DNA from: a virus
DNA: 64,000 bases
Reading direction: 5' to 3' (one strand)
IMG/VR virus record: IMGVR_UViG_3300035698_020047
Location: 1-64,000 of that record
Under the pieces are notes generated by a model. That model was given only the letters and a program-made list of their open reading frames with translations. It ran no database searches and was not told the origin of the DNA. Positions 58,409-64,000 of the stretch are shown here, piece by piece (positions within the stretch are counted from its first letter, which is position 1; each line of letters starts with the position of its first letter). The translations under genes were made by a program, and so were the position numbers.

Positions 58409-58702
58409 ATGCCAACAGTAGAACAAGCCAATAAAATCATCAAGCAATGTGAAGATTCCATAACAATATCGCTGTCCAAGTCAGGTCGCAAAAGCAATCA
58501 CGGTGCAGGCGTGGATGAAATAAAAGGTGGGCTAGTGCCGACTAGCGAGCGGAGTGACCGTTTTTGGGAACCCCTTAAGGATTTTATCAGTCAGCATAAT
58601 CTAAAATTGGCTAGGGGCGGAGGTGGGGGTTATCAATTGACTGATGGCATATTGCATATTAATGACAGTACTGGTGTCGAATGGAAGTGCCGGGCGGAAT
58701 AA
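58409..58702 (+). CDS. Hypothetical protein, 97 aa
   Basis: Not recognised. Alpha/beta mix with an N-terminal helix (QANKIIKQCEDSITISLSK), a Gly-rich turn (LARGGGGGYQLTDG) and a C-terminal HINDSTGVEWKC strand. Strong ribosome site. It stands in the accessory block after the APRT gene. Confidence 0.62.
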   Translation: MPTVEQANKIIKQCEDSITISLSKSGRKSNHGAGVDEIKGGLVPTSERSDRFWEPLKDFISQHNLKLARGGGGGYQLTDGILHINDSTGVEWKCRAE

Positions 58703-58753
58703 TACGCCGGGGTTTTGTATTTGAGTTTAGCACTAATATTTAAGGAGTCAAAA

Positions 58754-59104
58754 ATGGCAAGAACAGGCGAGTCTAAACCTTTAGAAGCAGTTTTCCAAGA
58801 GTCCACCCCCCAGCTGATTGGTAATATGATGAAGGCCGTCAAAGTCGATACTGGTGGAAAGGCAGAATTTTTAGCACTGGCTAAGAAATTAGCTTCGATG
58901 AAAAGTGTCGCTAAAATTGAGAAATTGCTCTACACTTTTGTAGATGAGAGGATGGCAGTAAGAAAGGATCAATGGAAGCGAGGCGAGCTAGTACAAATGC
59001 GTGCGAGTGCTAACGGCGTTCCCATTGCGTTTGTCGCTTTTTCGGAAAAGGTAGAAAAGCGGATTGCAAAGACTGTCGATGATCGTAATAAAGTCAGAAA
59101 ATGA
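58754..59104 (+). CDS. Hypothetical protein, 116 aa
   Basis: Not recognised. Start at ATG 58754 after TAAGGAGTC (an upstream ATG at 58715 has no such site). Helical, Lys-rich (AEFLALAKKLASMKSVAKIE, KVEKRIAKTVDDRNKVRK). Ends in an ATGA overlap with the next gene. Confidence 0.6.
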   Translation: MARTGESKPLEAVFQESTPQLIGNMMKAVKVDTGGKAEFLALAKKLASMKSVAKIEKLLYTFVDERMAVRKDQWKRGELVQMRASANGVPIAFVAFSEKVEKRIAKTVDDRNKVRK

Positions 59105-59502
59105 CCTGGTACAAATTATCTGAATTTGGGACTACCGTTCTCGAAGTTCTGCAAGATGATTTTGAGCTGTACGAATTCGAAGACCAGTTAATAGTATACT
59201 CCGACGGATTGCACGCTCCTATTGCGACGAAGCATATTAAGCGGTTCGTTCGAGGGCGGATGGTGGGCGGCCATTGGGTGTCAGGGCATTATAAGTCCTC
59301 TTCTAGGCAATCTACTCACTGGGTTGACTCTTATAGAAGGGGCGGCTGGTGGCGGGAAGAGCATTGGGTGGACGAGATTAGCGATACATACGTCCCGCAT
59401 GTAAATTTCAGTGCCGGCGTCGGACCCGAGCCTTCTGAATTTGTTGATAAATCACAATTCGCCGAAATAATAGGCAGAATCGTGCTTGGAACCTGCGATT
59501 GA
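59101..59502 (+). CDS. Hypothetical protein, 133 aa, Trp/His-rich
   Basis: Not recognised. ATGA overlap with the previous gene. Beta-rich N-terminus (TVLEVLQDDFELYEFEDQLI) and a Trp/His/Gly segment (GHWVSGHYKSSSRQSTHW, RGGWWREEHW) that is low complexity. The last 30 residues are mixed and end FAEIIGRIVLGTCD. Function unknown. Confidence 0.58.
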   Translation: MTWYKLSEFGTTVLEVLQDDFELYEFEDQLIVYSDGLHAPIATKHIKRFVRGRMVGGHWVSGHYKSSSRQSTHWVDSYRRGGWWREEHWVDEISDTYVPHVNFSAGVGPEPSEFVDKSQFAEIIGRIVLGTCD

Positions 59503-59628
59503 CTCACCATTTCCTAGCCGCTCTCTCGCGTAACACGTCGATGCATGACACAGAACCTGAGCTATGAGTATATCGCACTGTCAATGGATACATATGCGTT
59601 AATAAAATAGTAGATAATTGGAGCAGCT

Positions 59629-60174
59629 ATGTCAGTAGACTACCAACATAATGTAATAATCGGTTTCCGCGTCGACGGGGATTTGCTTTTCGATGAGAAC
59701 ACTGGCTCTTATTGGTCTTGTGAACACGCGCAAGCACTTGTAGCCGCCGCCGCCGCCGCCGCCGCCGCCGCTAATGCTGCCTCAGCTACTACTTTCGACG
59801 CTGCATCAGGTACCTCACCTAAACACTGCCCTGAATGCGGCAACGAGGTTAAAGAATTTGAAGAAACCAACCAAGTTCTAAAGCCTGAGCTTACGGCGTT
59901 GCTTGCTGACGAAGAGGAATGGTATGATGGGGTTTGGGAGGGAGACCTAAATGGGACAGTGATTCGGTTAGTGCGATATTGGGTAAACAGCGATACGTTG
60001 TATTTTGTTGGGTTTGAAATCACTTCGGGCTGTGACCGCGACGATCTTGGCATTCAACGTGAGGATGTTCCTCAAATCCCAAGTGAATCTGATATGGCAA
60101 TATTCCTGGCGAATCAAGGAATCCCGTTCGACTCTGATACATGGGGCATGTGGAAGATTGGAACAGCTTCATAG
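59629..60174 (+). CDS. Hypothetical protein with poly-alanine tract, 181 aa
   Basis: Not recognised. Start after TTGGAGCAGCT. Residues of about 39-48 are ten consecutive Ala coded by a GCC repeat, linking an N-terminal beta segment (HNVIIGFRVDGDLLFDEN) to the rest. A KHCPECGNEV knuckle may bind metal but lacks an obvious second pair beyond an early Cys. The C-terminal half has YWVNSDTLYFVGFEITSGCD and an acidic end. Confidence 0.6.
   Translation: MSVDYQHNVIIGFRVDGDLLFDENTGSYWSCEHAQALVAAAAAAAAAANAASATTFDAASGTSPKHCPECGNEVKEFEETNQVLKPELTALLADEEEWYDGVWEGDLNGTVIRLVRYWVNSDTLYFVGFEITSGCDRDDLGIQREDVPQIPSESDMAIFLANQGIPFDSDTWGMWKIGTAS
59743..59772 (+). repeat. GCC trinucleotide microsatellite
   Basis: Nine consecutive GCC codons followed by GCT, encoding ten alanines. 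Slippage would change the linker length without a frameshift. Confidence 0.93.
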
Positions 60175-60388
60175 AATACATGAAGGCGACATTATCTGGC
60201 TTGATATGGGTTTTGGCGCATATGACATTCGCAGGATTGGCATTGTTCTGGCCAATCGTAAATCACCCATACCAATGGTAGCGCAGTCTAAATGGGCGGA
60301 GGAGATCGCCAAGGTCAAATGGCTGGATTCGGACACTGTGGAGGAATACATGTCGGTATATCTTGTGCTTTATTGTAGAGAAGAATAA
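60158..60388 (+). CDS. Hypothetical protein, paralogue of the next gene, about 76 aa
   Basis: Open frame whose protein-like part begins HEGDIIWLDMGFGAYDIRRI. The best start is TTG 60158 with GGAAGA beside it; it overlaps the previous gene by 17 bases. It shares with the following gene the order GDI(I/V)-x-LD, a central GI-IV strand, EIA(K/R)V(K/R)W and a C-terminal LYCR, so the two are tandem paralogues. Function unknown. Confidence 0.5.
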   Translation: MEQLHRIHEGDIIWLDMGFGAYDIRRIGIVLANRKSPIPMVAQSKWAEEIAKVKWLDSDTVEEYMSVYLVLYCREE

Positions 60389-60651
60389 TGCTAACTAACT
60401 CCAAAACAAACAGAGCATGTGTTGGTGATATCGTCATGCTCGATCATGTAGAGCAATGCCTGGAGCGATGGCGGTCTACGAGGGGGGTTGGTATTATTGT
60501 CAGTACTAGGCTAGATTATCCTCTAAAGCGTCGGGGCAAGTTACCTGATTGGATAGACGAGATTGCTAGAGTTAGGTGGGTTTCAAGCAGCGGGGCTCAT
60601 ATTACTGCTGATTATAAGACTAGCAGCCTCTTGCTTTATTGTAGGGATTAG
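60388..60651 (+). CDS. Hypothetical protein, tandem paralogue, 87 aa
   Basis: Starts in a TAATG overlap with the gene before. Shared pattern: VGDIVMLDHVEQ, RGVGIIVSTRL, IDEIARVRWVSS, and SLLLYCRD. Small beta-barrel-like proteins of this kind are common in phage accessory regions; no function is known to me. Confidence 0.6.
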   Translation: MLTNSKTNRACVGDIVMLDHVEQCLERWRSTRGVGIIVSTRLDYPLKRRGKLPDWIDEIARVRWVSSSGAHITADYKTSSLLLYCRD

Positions 60652-60665
60652 GTCAAAGATAGGGC

Positions 60666-61261
60666 ATGCTAGTAAGCGATAAATTAAAAATTATATTCTC
60701 ACATATCCCTAAATCAGGTGGAGGGGCGTTCAGGTCCGCTATGATAGCGGCAGGCTCAGCTAAGGTGGTTGGGAGACACCACGACAAATTCAGTGATGAG
60801 GTTATAGAGAAGCATCCAACATACCGCCGGGTAATTATAGTTCGTAACTCATATGAAATGGCGGTGTCTAATTACAGGCAGTATCTTACGAGATGTTATG
60901 CTGATGGCACACGTGCTCCGAAGGCTGACAAGGCACATAGGAGTTATTTCAATGGGCTAAATGCCAAGCAGCAGGCTAAACATCTGAGGGTAGCCAGCAA
61001 GAAGCACCCATTTAAAGAACACGCTGATAGGCTATGGCCTGCATTGGCTCAACAAAATACGCCGAGCGTGCTACGCATATTTTGTATTATAACAAATTAA
61101 AAGGGGAAACACATAGCTTTGATAAGAGGCTAACCATAAAGAAGAGGGTTCATTATTATGGGAAGTACAACTGGCGTAACTTTTATGATGATGAGACCAG
61201 AGAATTAGTAGCAGAACGCTGCGCCAAAGACATTGAAAGATTTGGCTGGAGCTTTGCATAA
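60666..61261 (+). pseudogene. Sulfotransferase-like gene, broken by a -1 frame change
   Basis: The first frame (60666-61100) has the PAPS-binding loop IFSHIPKSGGGAFRSAM and the second site RRVIIVRNSYEMAVSNYRQY, the paired motifs of the sulfotransferase family. A second frame, open to 61261, supplies the expected C-terminus (HILYYNKLKGETHSFDKR, then WRNFYDDETRELVAERCAKD, IERFGWSFA). The change occurs near ACAAAATAC at 61052-61060. Either a base was lost in an A run (mutation or read error), or the site is recoded. The target of sulfation is unknown; phage capsid sugars or host compounds are possible. Confidence 0.72.
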
Positions 61262-61262
61262 T

Positions 61263-61874
61263 CTATTTATTTAGTATTATCTTGTAGCACAGGTCGTCGC
61301 TCACCATCACTTCTGGCTTCAACATAATGCCACCAAAGGTGTAAGTTCCCACAATTTTGAAGTTGAATATTGGAACACGCCCTCTAACGATCACATACCG
61401 GCTGTGGTATACCCTGTTGACGTTTATATATAATGGCTTTTGGGTGGGCTGCGTCTTCACTTCGAGGTCTATGTTAAGGCCGGTCCAGGCTTTTGGCCAG
61501 TCTCGGCCCGCGTTGCCGCCATTGGGGCCGTAGACAGCCACCGACTCCTGCCACAGCATAAGTTCTTTGTCTGGAACGTTGAACACCATACCAACATGAA
61601 GCTCGCCCATTATGGACGATGGATGGTCAATTTCATTCCATTTATTAGCCTGACCCATGGTAGTATGGTGTATCCTGTCATAAGTACACGCATTCAACCA
61701 CAATATTGTGTATTCTAAATCTTTGTATTTAGGATGGTTATACCAATCTCGAAATCCATGGTTTAATAATGTATCAAATAAGAAACGCCTTAATTTGCCT
61801 GCAGGTAGGTTATATTTCTTTATTTCTTTAAACTTGCGCCGAGCAATAGCAAGCATTTCTGAGGTTATGACCAT
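61263..61874 (-). CDS. Hypothetical protein, 203 aa
   Basis: Not recognised. Minus strand; starts at ATG 61874 or 61856. A basic helical N-terminus (AIARRKFKEIKKYNLPAGKL) is followed by DWYNHPKYKDLEYTILWLNA, a His-containing centre (YDRIHHTTMGQANKWNEIDH) and beta-rich segments to the end (NFKIVGTYTFGGIMLKPEV). Ends one base after the plus-strand gene, convergent. Confidence 0.6.
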   Translation of the reverse strand: MVITSEMLAIARRKFKEIKKYNLPAGKLRRFLFDTLLNHGFRDWYNHPKYKDLEYTILWLNACTYDRIHHTTMGQANKWNEIDHPSSIMGELHVGMVFNVPDKELMLWQESVAVYGPNGGNAGRDWPKAWTGLNIDLEVKTQPTQKPLYINVNRVYHSRYVIVRGRVPIFNFKIVGTYTFGGIMLKPEVMVSDDLCYKIILNK

Positions 61875-61956
61875 GCATCAAAAATACGCGTGTAGCAGTA
61901 GGAATTGCCCAGCCTGGCGCTGTGTCGCATTGTACCTTTTAGGAGAGCTAAGCTAA

Positions 61957-62073
61957 ATGAGATGGAAAGCTAAGAAGAGACCACAACGTGGTGATAATCG
62001 CACCATAACCAAATTTTTATTTATCCCCCTCGATACGTCAGGAACGTGTGAGATATGGATTGTGGGCGGATAG
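61957..62073 (+). CDS. Short phage protein, 38 aa
   Basis: ATG 61957 follows AGGAGAGCTAAGCTA. The protein MRWKAKKRPQRGDNRTITK then FLFIPLDTSGTCEIWIVGG has the GDxRTITKFLFxP pattern that I recall in many short phage proteins of unknown function. It overlaps the next gene by 19 bases. Below the usual size cut-off but well supported by ribosome site and pattern. Confidence 0.6.
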   Translation: MRWKAKKRPQRGDNRTITKFLFIPLDTSGTCEIWIVGG

Positions 62074-62240
62074 AACATGGGCCGATGCCACTTGAACAAG
62101 GAATGATTAAAATGCTAGCTTGTCCACATTGTGTATCAACGATAATTATCGCCGTCGCTGCCTCAGGTGGCGCCATGTGGGGTGTAATTAGATCTGGGAT
62201 AATTGGTAGCTTCATTAGGAAACTCAGGAGGAAGCGTTGA
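62055..62240 (+). CDS. Small membrane protein with CxxC, about 61 aa
   Basis: Starts at ATG 62055 or at ATG 62103, the second being behind AAGGAATG. LACPHCVSTIIIAVAASGGA combines a CPHC knuckle with a hydrophobic helix, and the C-terminus is basic (IRKLRRKR), which would sit in the cytoplasm. Role unknown. Confidence 0.5.
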   Translation: MDCGRIEHGPMPLEQGMIKMLACPHCVSTIIIAVAASGGAMWGVIRSGIIGSFIRKLRRKR

Positions 62241-62241
62241 A

Positions 62242-62541
62242 TTGGCTACAATTCTTAAAATTGTCGGCGTCAAGGATGGTAGAATATGCGAGATGGTCGA
62301 ACCATCTGAGACAGCGTGGTTTCTTATTATGCTGGACTGGGGAGGCAGTATCGATGGCGGCGCGTCATCTCGCCTGCGGCTAACTAATGGGGTTGATTTC
62401 TTCAAATTCAGGCGAGACAAATATTTCGTGAGCTTAGCGGAAGCGATGCTAGATATCTATCAGATGCATGGCATCCAATTATGGCTTCCTGATGAGGAGG
62501 TGGGGGGAGCAAATTCCGCATTGGGAGGTAGACGAGAGTGA
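62242..62541 (+). CDS. Hypothetical protein, 99 aa, TTG start
   Basis: Not recognised. AGGAGG at 62226-62231 precedes TTG 62242 by ten bases; no in-frame ATG exists near. Beta/alpha mix (LATILKIVGVKDGRICEMVE, AWFLIMLDWGGSIDGG, YFVSLAEAMLDIYQMHGIQL). It follows the small membrane gene. Confidence 0.55.
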   Translation: MATILKIVGVKDGRICEMVEPSETAWFLIMLDWGGSIDGGASSRLRLTNGVDFFKFRRDKYFVSLAEAMLDIYQMHGIQLWLPDEEVGGANSALGGRRE

Positions 62542-62564
62542 AAGATACATAGTTAATAATCTTA

Positions 62565-62843
62565 TCAAAAATTATGTTGCAAGTCTGAATCTGACTGAAT
62601 AAAAGGGTTTGAATAACCACTTCGATGCAATTCGCTGACCATCGCCCAGTGGCCGAAATTGTGAACATAAGTGTTCCAAGAACTGAGCGTAGGGTTGTAT
62701 TTCACAGCCAATCTGCCAATAACAAATAATGCGGCAGAGTATATTTCTTCGGGGTCGTGGTACAGGGGTTCGCCAGCACAGCTCCATCTAAACCGAGTGG
62801 CTAGATCTTTCGCCGACAACAGGAAGTCAATGTCCGCATCCAT
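62565..62843 (-). CDS. Minimal sigma-70 region-2-like protein, 92 aa
   Basis: Minus strand, ribosome site AAAGGTAAG before ATG. Residues 30-74 follow the sigma region 2 order: DPEEIYSAALFVIGRLAVKY, then NPTLSSWNTYVHNFGHWAMV, then SELHR. The same spacing of Asp/Glu, Ala, Arg, Lys-Tyr, then aromatic residues and a final helix is seen in the gp55-type factor of this window and in cellular sigma factors. There is no region 4. It may be a promoter-recognition accessory, an alternative late or middle sigma, or an anti-sigma decoy. Confidence 0.6.
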   Translation of the reverse strand: MDADIDFLLSAKDLATRFRWSCAGEPLYHDPEEIYSAALFVIGRLAVKYNPTLSSWNTYVHNFGHWAMVSELHRSGYSNPFIQSDSDLQHNF

Positions 62844-62923
62844 CTTACCTTTATATTTATCGGATAATATTATTAATCCATTTTTATCCAGAAGTGATTA
62901 ACACGTTATGGGACTCGAAGTGG

Positions 62924-63232
62924 TTATGCTTCTTCGGCTTCTTCGGCTTCTTCGCGACCGTCTTCGACTGACGAATTGTGTGTGTCGTCTAGGTCCCCAA
63001 GTAGCTTCTCAAGCTCGCCGATATGGACTTCCTCTTCGCTGGCGATGTCAAGGACCATCTTTTTAACGGTGGCGTTGCTAGTTGCTTCTGCGATTTGCTC
63101 GTAAAGATTAACGGCGTCGAATTCGGCTTGGATCGCGCGGCGAATTAAGACTTTGTCTGAGTATGCTGCACTCTCAGGTACACCAGGGGCCGCCATTTCT
63201 TCTGCGATTATTTTTGGGGTATTGTAATCCAT
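62924..63232 (-). CDS. Ferritin-like protein of encapsulated-ferritin type, 102 aa
   Basis: Two-helix ferritin-like protein. Start at ATG 63232 (MDYNTPKIIAEEM); the longer version would overlap a plus-strand gene. Key positions are E37, Y44, E67 and H70 within LIRRAIQAEFDAVNLYEQIA and DIASEEEVHIGELEKLLG. Spacing E to Y (+7), E to E (+30) and E to H (+3) equals that of E32, Y39, E62 and H65 in encapsulated ferritin (EncFtn), the half-ferritin with a dinuclear iron site at the dimer face. A 16-residue acidic tail (DGREEAEEAEEA) follows; no typical encapsulin-targeting tail is seen. Oxidation and storage of iron, or defence against oxidative damage, is the likely role. Rubrerythrin-like is the alternative. 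Confidence 0.78.
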   Translation of the reverse strand: MDYNTPKIIAEEMAAPGVPESAAYSDKVLIRRAIQAEFDAVNLYEQIAEATSNATVKKMVLDIASEEEVHIGELEKLLGDLDDTHNSSVEDGREEAEEAEEA

Positions 63233-63289
63233 TTCATTATTTTTGCCAGTTATAATTTCTATGCGCAGGCCAATGTCGCACGATCTGAT

Positions 63290-63421
63290 ATGAGTGAAAT
63301 GCCAAACATCCCCGAAGATCAACGAGCTGCACTTGTATTTATCGTCGAGCGACTTTTAAAGCACCCAGAGTTGATAGATGAACTCCGGGAACGTCTCGAA
63401 AGTGACGATCTGGTCGACTAA
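63290..63421 (+). CDS. Short hypothetical protein, 43 aa
   Basis: Short open frame from ATG 63290: MSEMPNIPEDQRAALVFIV then ERLLKHPELIDELRERLES, ending DDLVD. A clean amphipathic helix and acidic end make it protein-like. It lies in the divergent gap between the ferritin-like gene and the capsid-fragment gene. No clear ribosome site. Confidence 0.45.
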   Translation: MSEMPNIPEDQRAALVFIVERLLKHPELIDELRERLESDDLVD

Positions 63422-63429
63422 GGTGGCTC

Positions 63430-63867
63430 ATGCCAAGATGGTGTTACTTAGAGAGCGCTGAATGCACAGGCGTTGCGGCCATTAAAGATGGTCAGCTATC
63501 GAACTGTACGGCCCCAAACAAGTCTGCTATTGTATATGTGCTGCGTACGCGGAGGCGATTATTTAACACCAATTTGATTAGCCCTGCGTTTGCAGCATAT
63601 GCGATGCCAATCATTAGACAGCGGTATGCGGCTCTAACTATTAATAGTATAGTTTCGGTCCAACCGCTCAATCAACCGACTGGTCTTGTTAAGTACCTAC
63701 ATACTCCATATAAGCCTGAGTTCGATGGAGATATGGTATTCGATGGCACGAAGGCATTTGAGAGACCAAAATCGGGTATTTGTTTCGTACAGCGGGCGTA
63801 TTTAACAAAGGCATCTAGGCAGTTGGTGCTAGAAGCCATAAAGGAATTCACAGGCGAATTTGATTAG
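63430..63867 (+). CDS. Short protein with capsid (gp23) N-terminal segment, 145 aa
   Basis: Residues 56-92 (AYAMPIIRQRYAALTINSIV then SVQPLNQPTGLVKYLHT) align without gaps to residues 84-120 of the capsid protein of this window (15 of 37 identical, including the P-I-R-Y-A and V-Q-P-x-x-Q-P positions). The first 45 residues (YLESAECTGVAAIKDGQL) and the last 50 (KSGICFVQRAYLTKASRQLV) do not match the capsid. It has a ribosome site (AAGGTGGCTC). It may be a diverged capsid paralogue piece that joins the shell, or a regulator of assembly. It is not a simple pseudogene because the frame is intact. Confidence 0.72.
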   Translation: MPRWCYLESAECTGVAAIKDGQLSNCTAPNKSAIVYVLRTRRRLFNTNLISPAFAAYAMPIIRQRYAALTINSIVSVQPLNQPTGLVKYLHTPYKPEFDGDMVFDGTKAFERPKSGICFVQRAYLTKASRQLVLEAIKEFTGEFD

Positions 63868-63876
63868 GAGTATGTT

Positions 63877-64000
63877 ATGGGCTGGTGGAAAATTGCAGAC
63901 GTTGAGACAGGGCAGATATCGCAGGAGATGCCGTCCGGGCATCCTGGAGAAGAATGTTCGTTGGTAAATGCAATTCCAGGCCGCGATGCGGCTGAGGATT
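63877..64000 (+). CDS. Partial hypothetical protein, cut by the window end
   Basis: ATG 63877 with TTAGGAGTATGTT upstream opens a frame to the end of the window: MGWWKIADVETGQISQEM then PSGHPGEECSLVNAIPGR. The GWWKIADVETGQI start is a pattern I recall from small phage proteins. Function unknown. Confidence 0.6.
   Translation, partial: MGWWKIADVETGQISQEMPSGHPGEECSLVNAIPGRDAAED

Noticed and set aside
59503-59628. tRNA or small RNA gene in the gap before 59629
   Set aside because: I could not find a cloverleaf with anticodon arm and T-arm consensus in this gap or in other non-coding gaps; only a ribosome site is clear.
1-64000. Naming the host genus
   Set aside because: No integrase site, tRNA or clear host-derived gene gives a reliable link; resemblance to Rhodothermus phage RM378 in polymerase layout is from memory and too thin.

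Overview
The window is a contiguous part of the genome of a tailed dsDNA phage with a contractile tail, distantly T4-like. It carries recognisable counterparts of T4 gp15, gp18, gp19, gp25, gp53, gp5, gp6, gp17, gp20, gp21, gp23, gp32, UvsW and a gp55-type late sigma factor. Departures from T4 are clear: a bacterial-type RecA instead of UvsX, a short exonuclease-less family A DNA polymerase instead of a family B enzyme, a DnaG-type primase and a DnaB-type helicase. The host cannot be named from sequence alone. Both ends are open: the first gene (recA) lacks its 5' part and the last gene runs off the end.

Layout. 1-7.5 kb is the replication/recombination block (RecA, DnaB-like helicase, GroES-like co-chaperonin, zinc ribbon protein, PolA, possible UvsY-like mediator, gp32-like SSB, 5'-3' exonuclease, and an HNH protein on the minus strand). 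7.6-13.1 kb is accessory: small unknown proteins, a P-loop kinase, a glycosyltransferase, a second putative sugar-transfer protein, and on the minus strand an adenylosuccinate lyase of the eukaryote-like type. 13.1-38.7 kb is the neck, tail and baseplate module (sheath, three tail-tube paralogues, hub-assembly protein, adhesin-like proteins, tape measure, gp53, spike, gp25, gp6), with a DNA primase embedded in it. 38.7-45.5 kb holds an adenine methyltransferase, UvsW helicase, the late sigma factor and two acidic unknown proteins. 45.5-57 kb is the head module: terminase on the minus strand, small terminase, portal, a very large acidic core protein, protease, Cys-rich scaffold and capsid protein. 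57-64 kb is accessory: HNH endonuclease, adenine phosphoribosyltransferase, small unknowns, a frameshifted sulfotransferase, a minimal sigma-region-2 protein, an encapsulated-ferritin-like protein and a short protein carrying a piece of the capsid N-terminal region.

Expression. Genes are tightly packed, often with ATGA or TAATG overlaps. An AT-rich element, TCAAATATA or a close variant, recurs 17-40 bases upstream of many structural genes and is proposed as the late promoter read by the gp55-type sigma factor. Strong hairpin terminators follow the SSB, the 13.2 kb gene, the core protein, the protease and the capsid gene, and one sits between the convergent 44.0 kb and terminase genes.

Most unusual points: the ferritin-like protein beside the capsid-fragment protein, two sigma-region-2 proteins (one with a zinc-binding insert), the adenylosuccinate lyase plus APRT pair, the altered catalytic motifs in PolA and terminase, three tail-tube paralogues, and the Cys-cluster in the scaffold.
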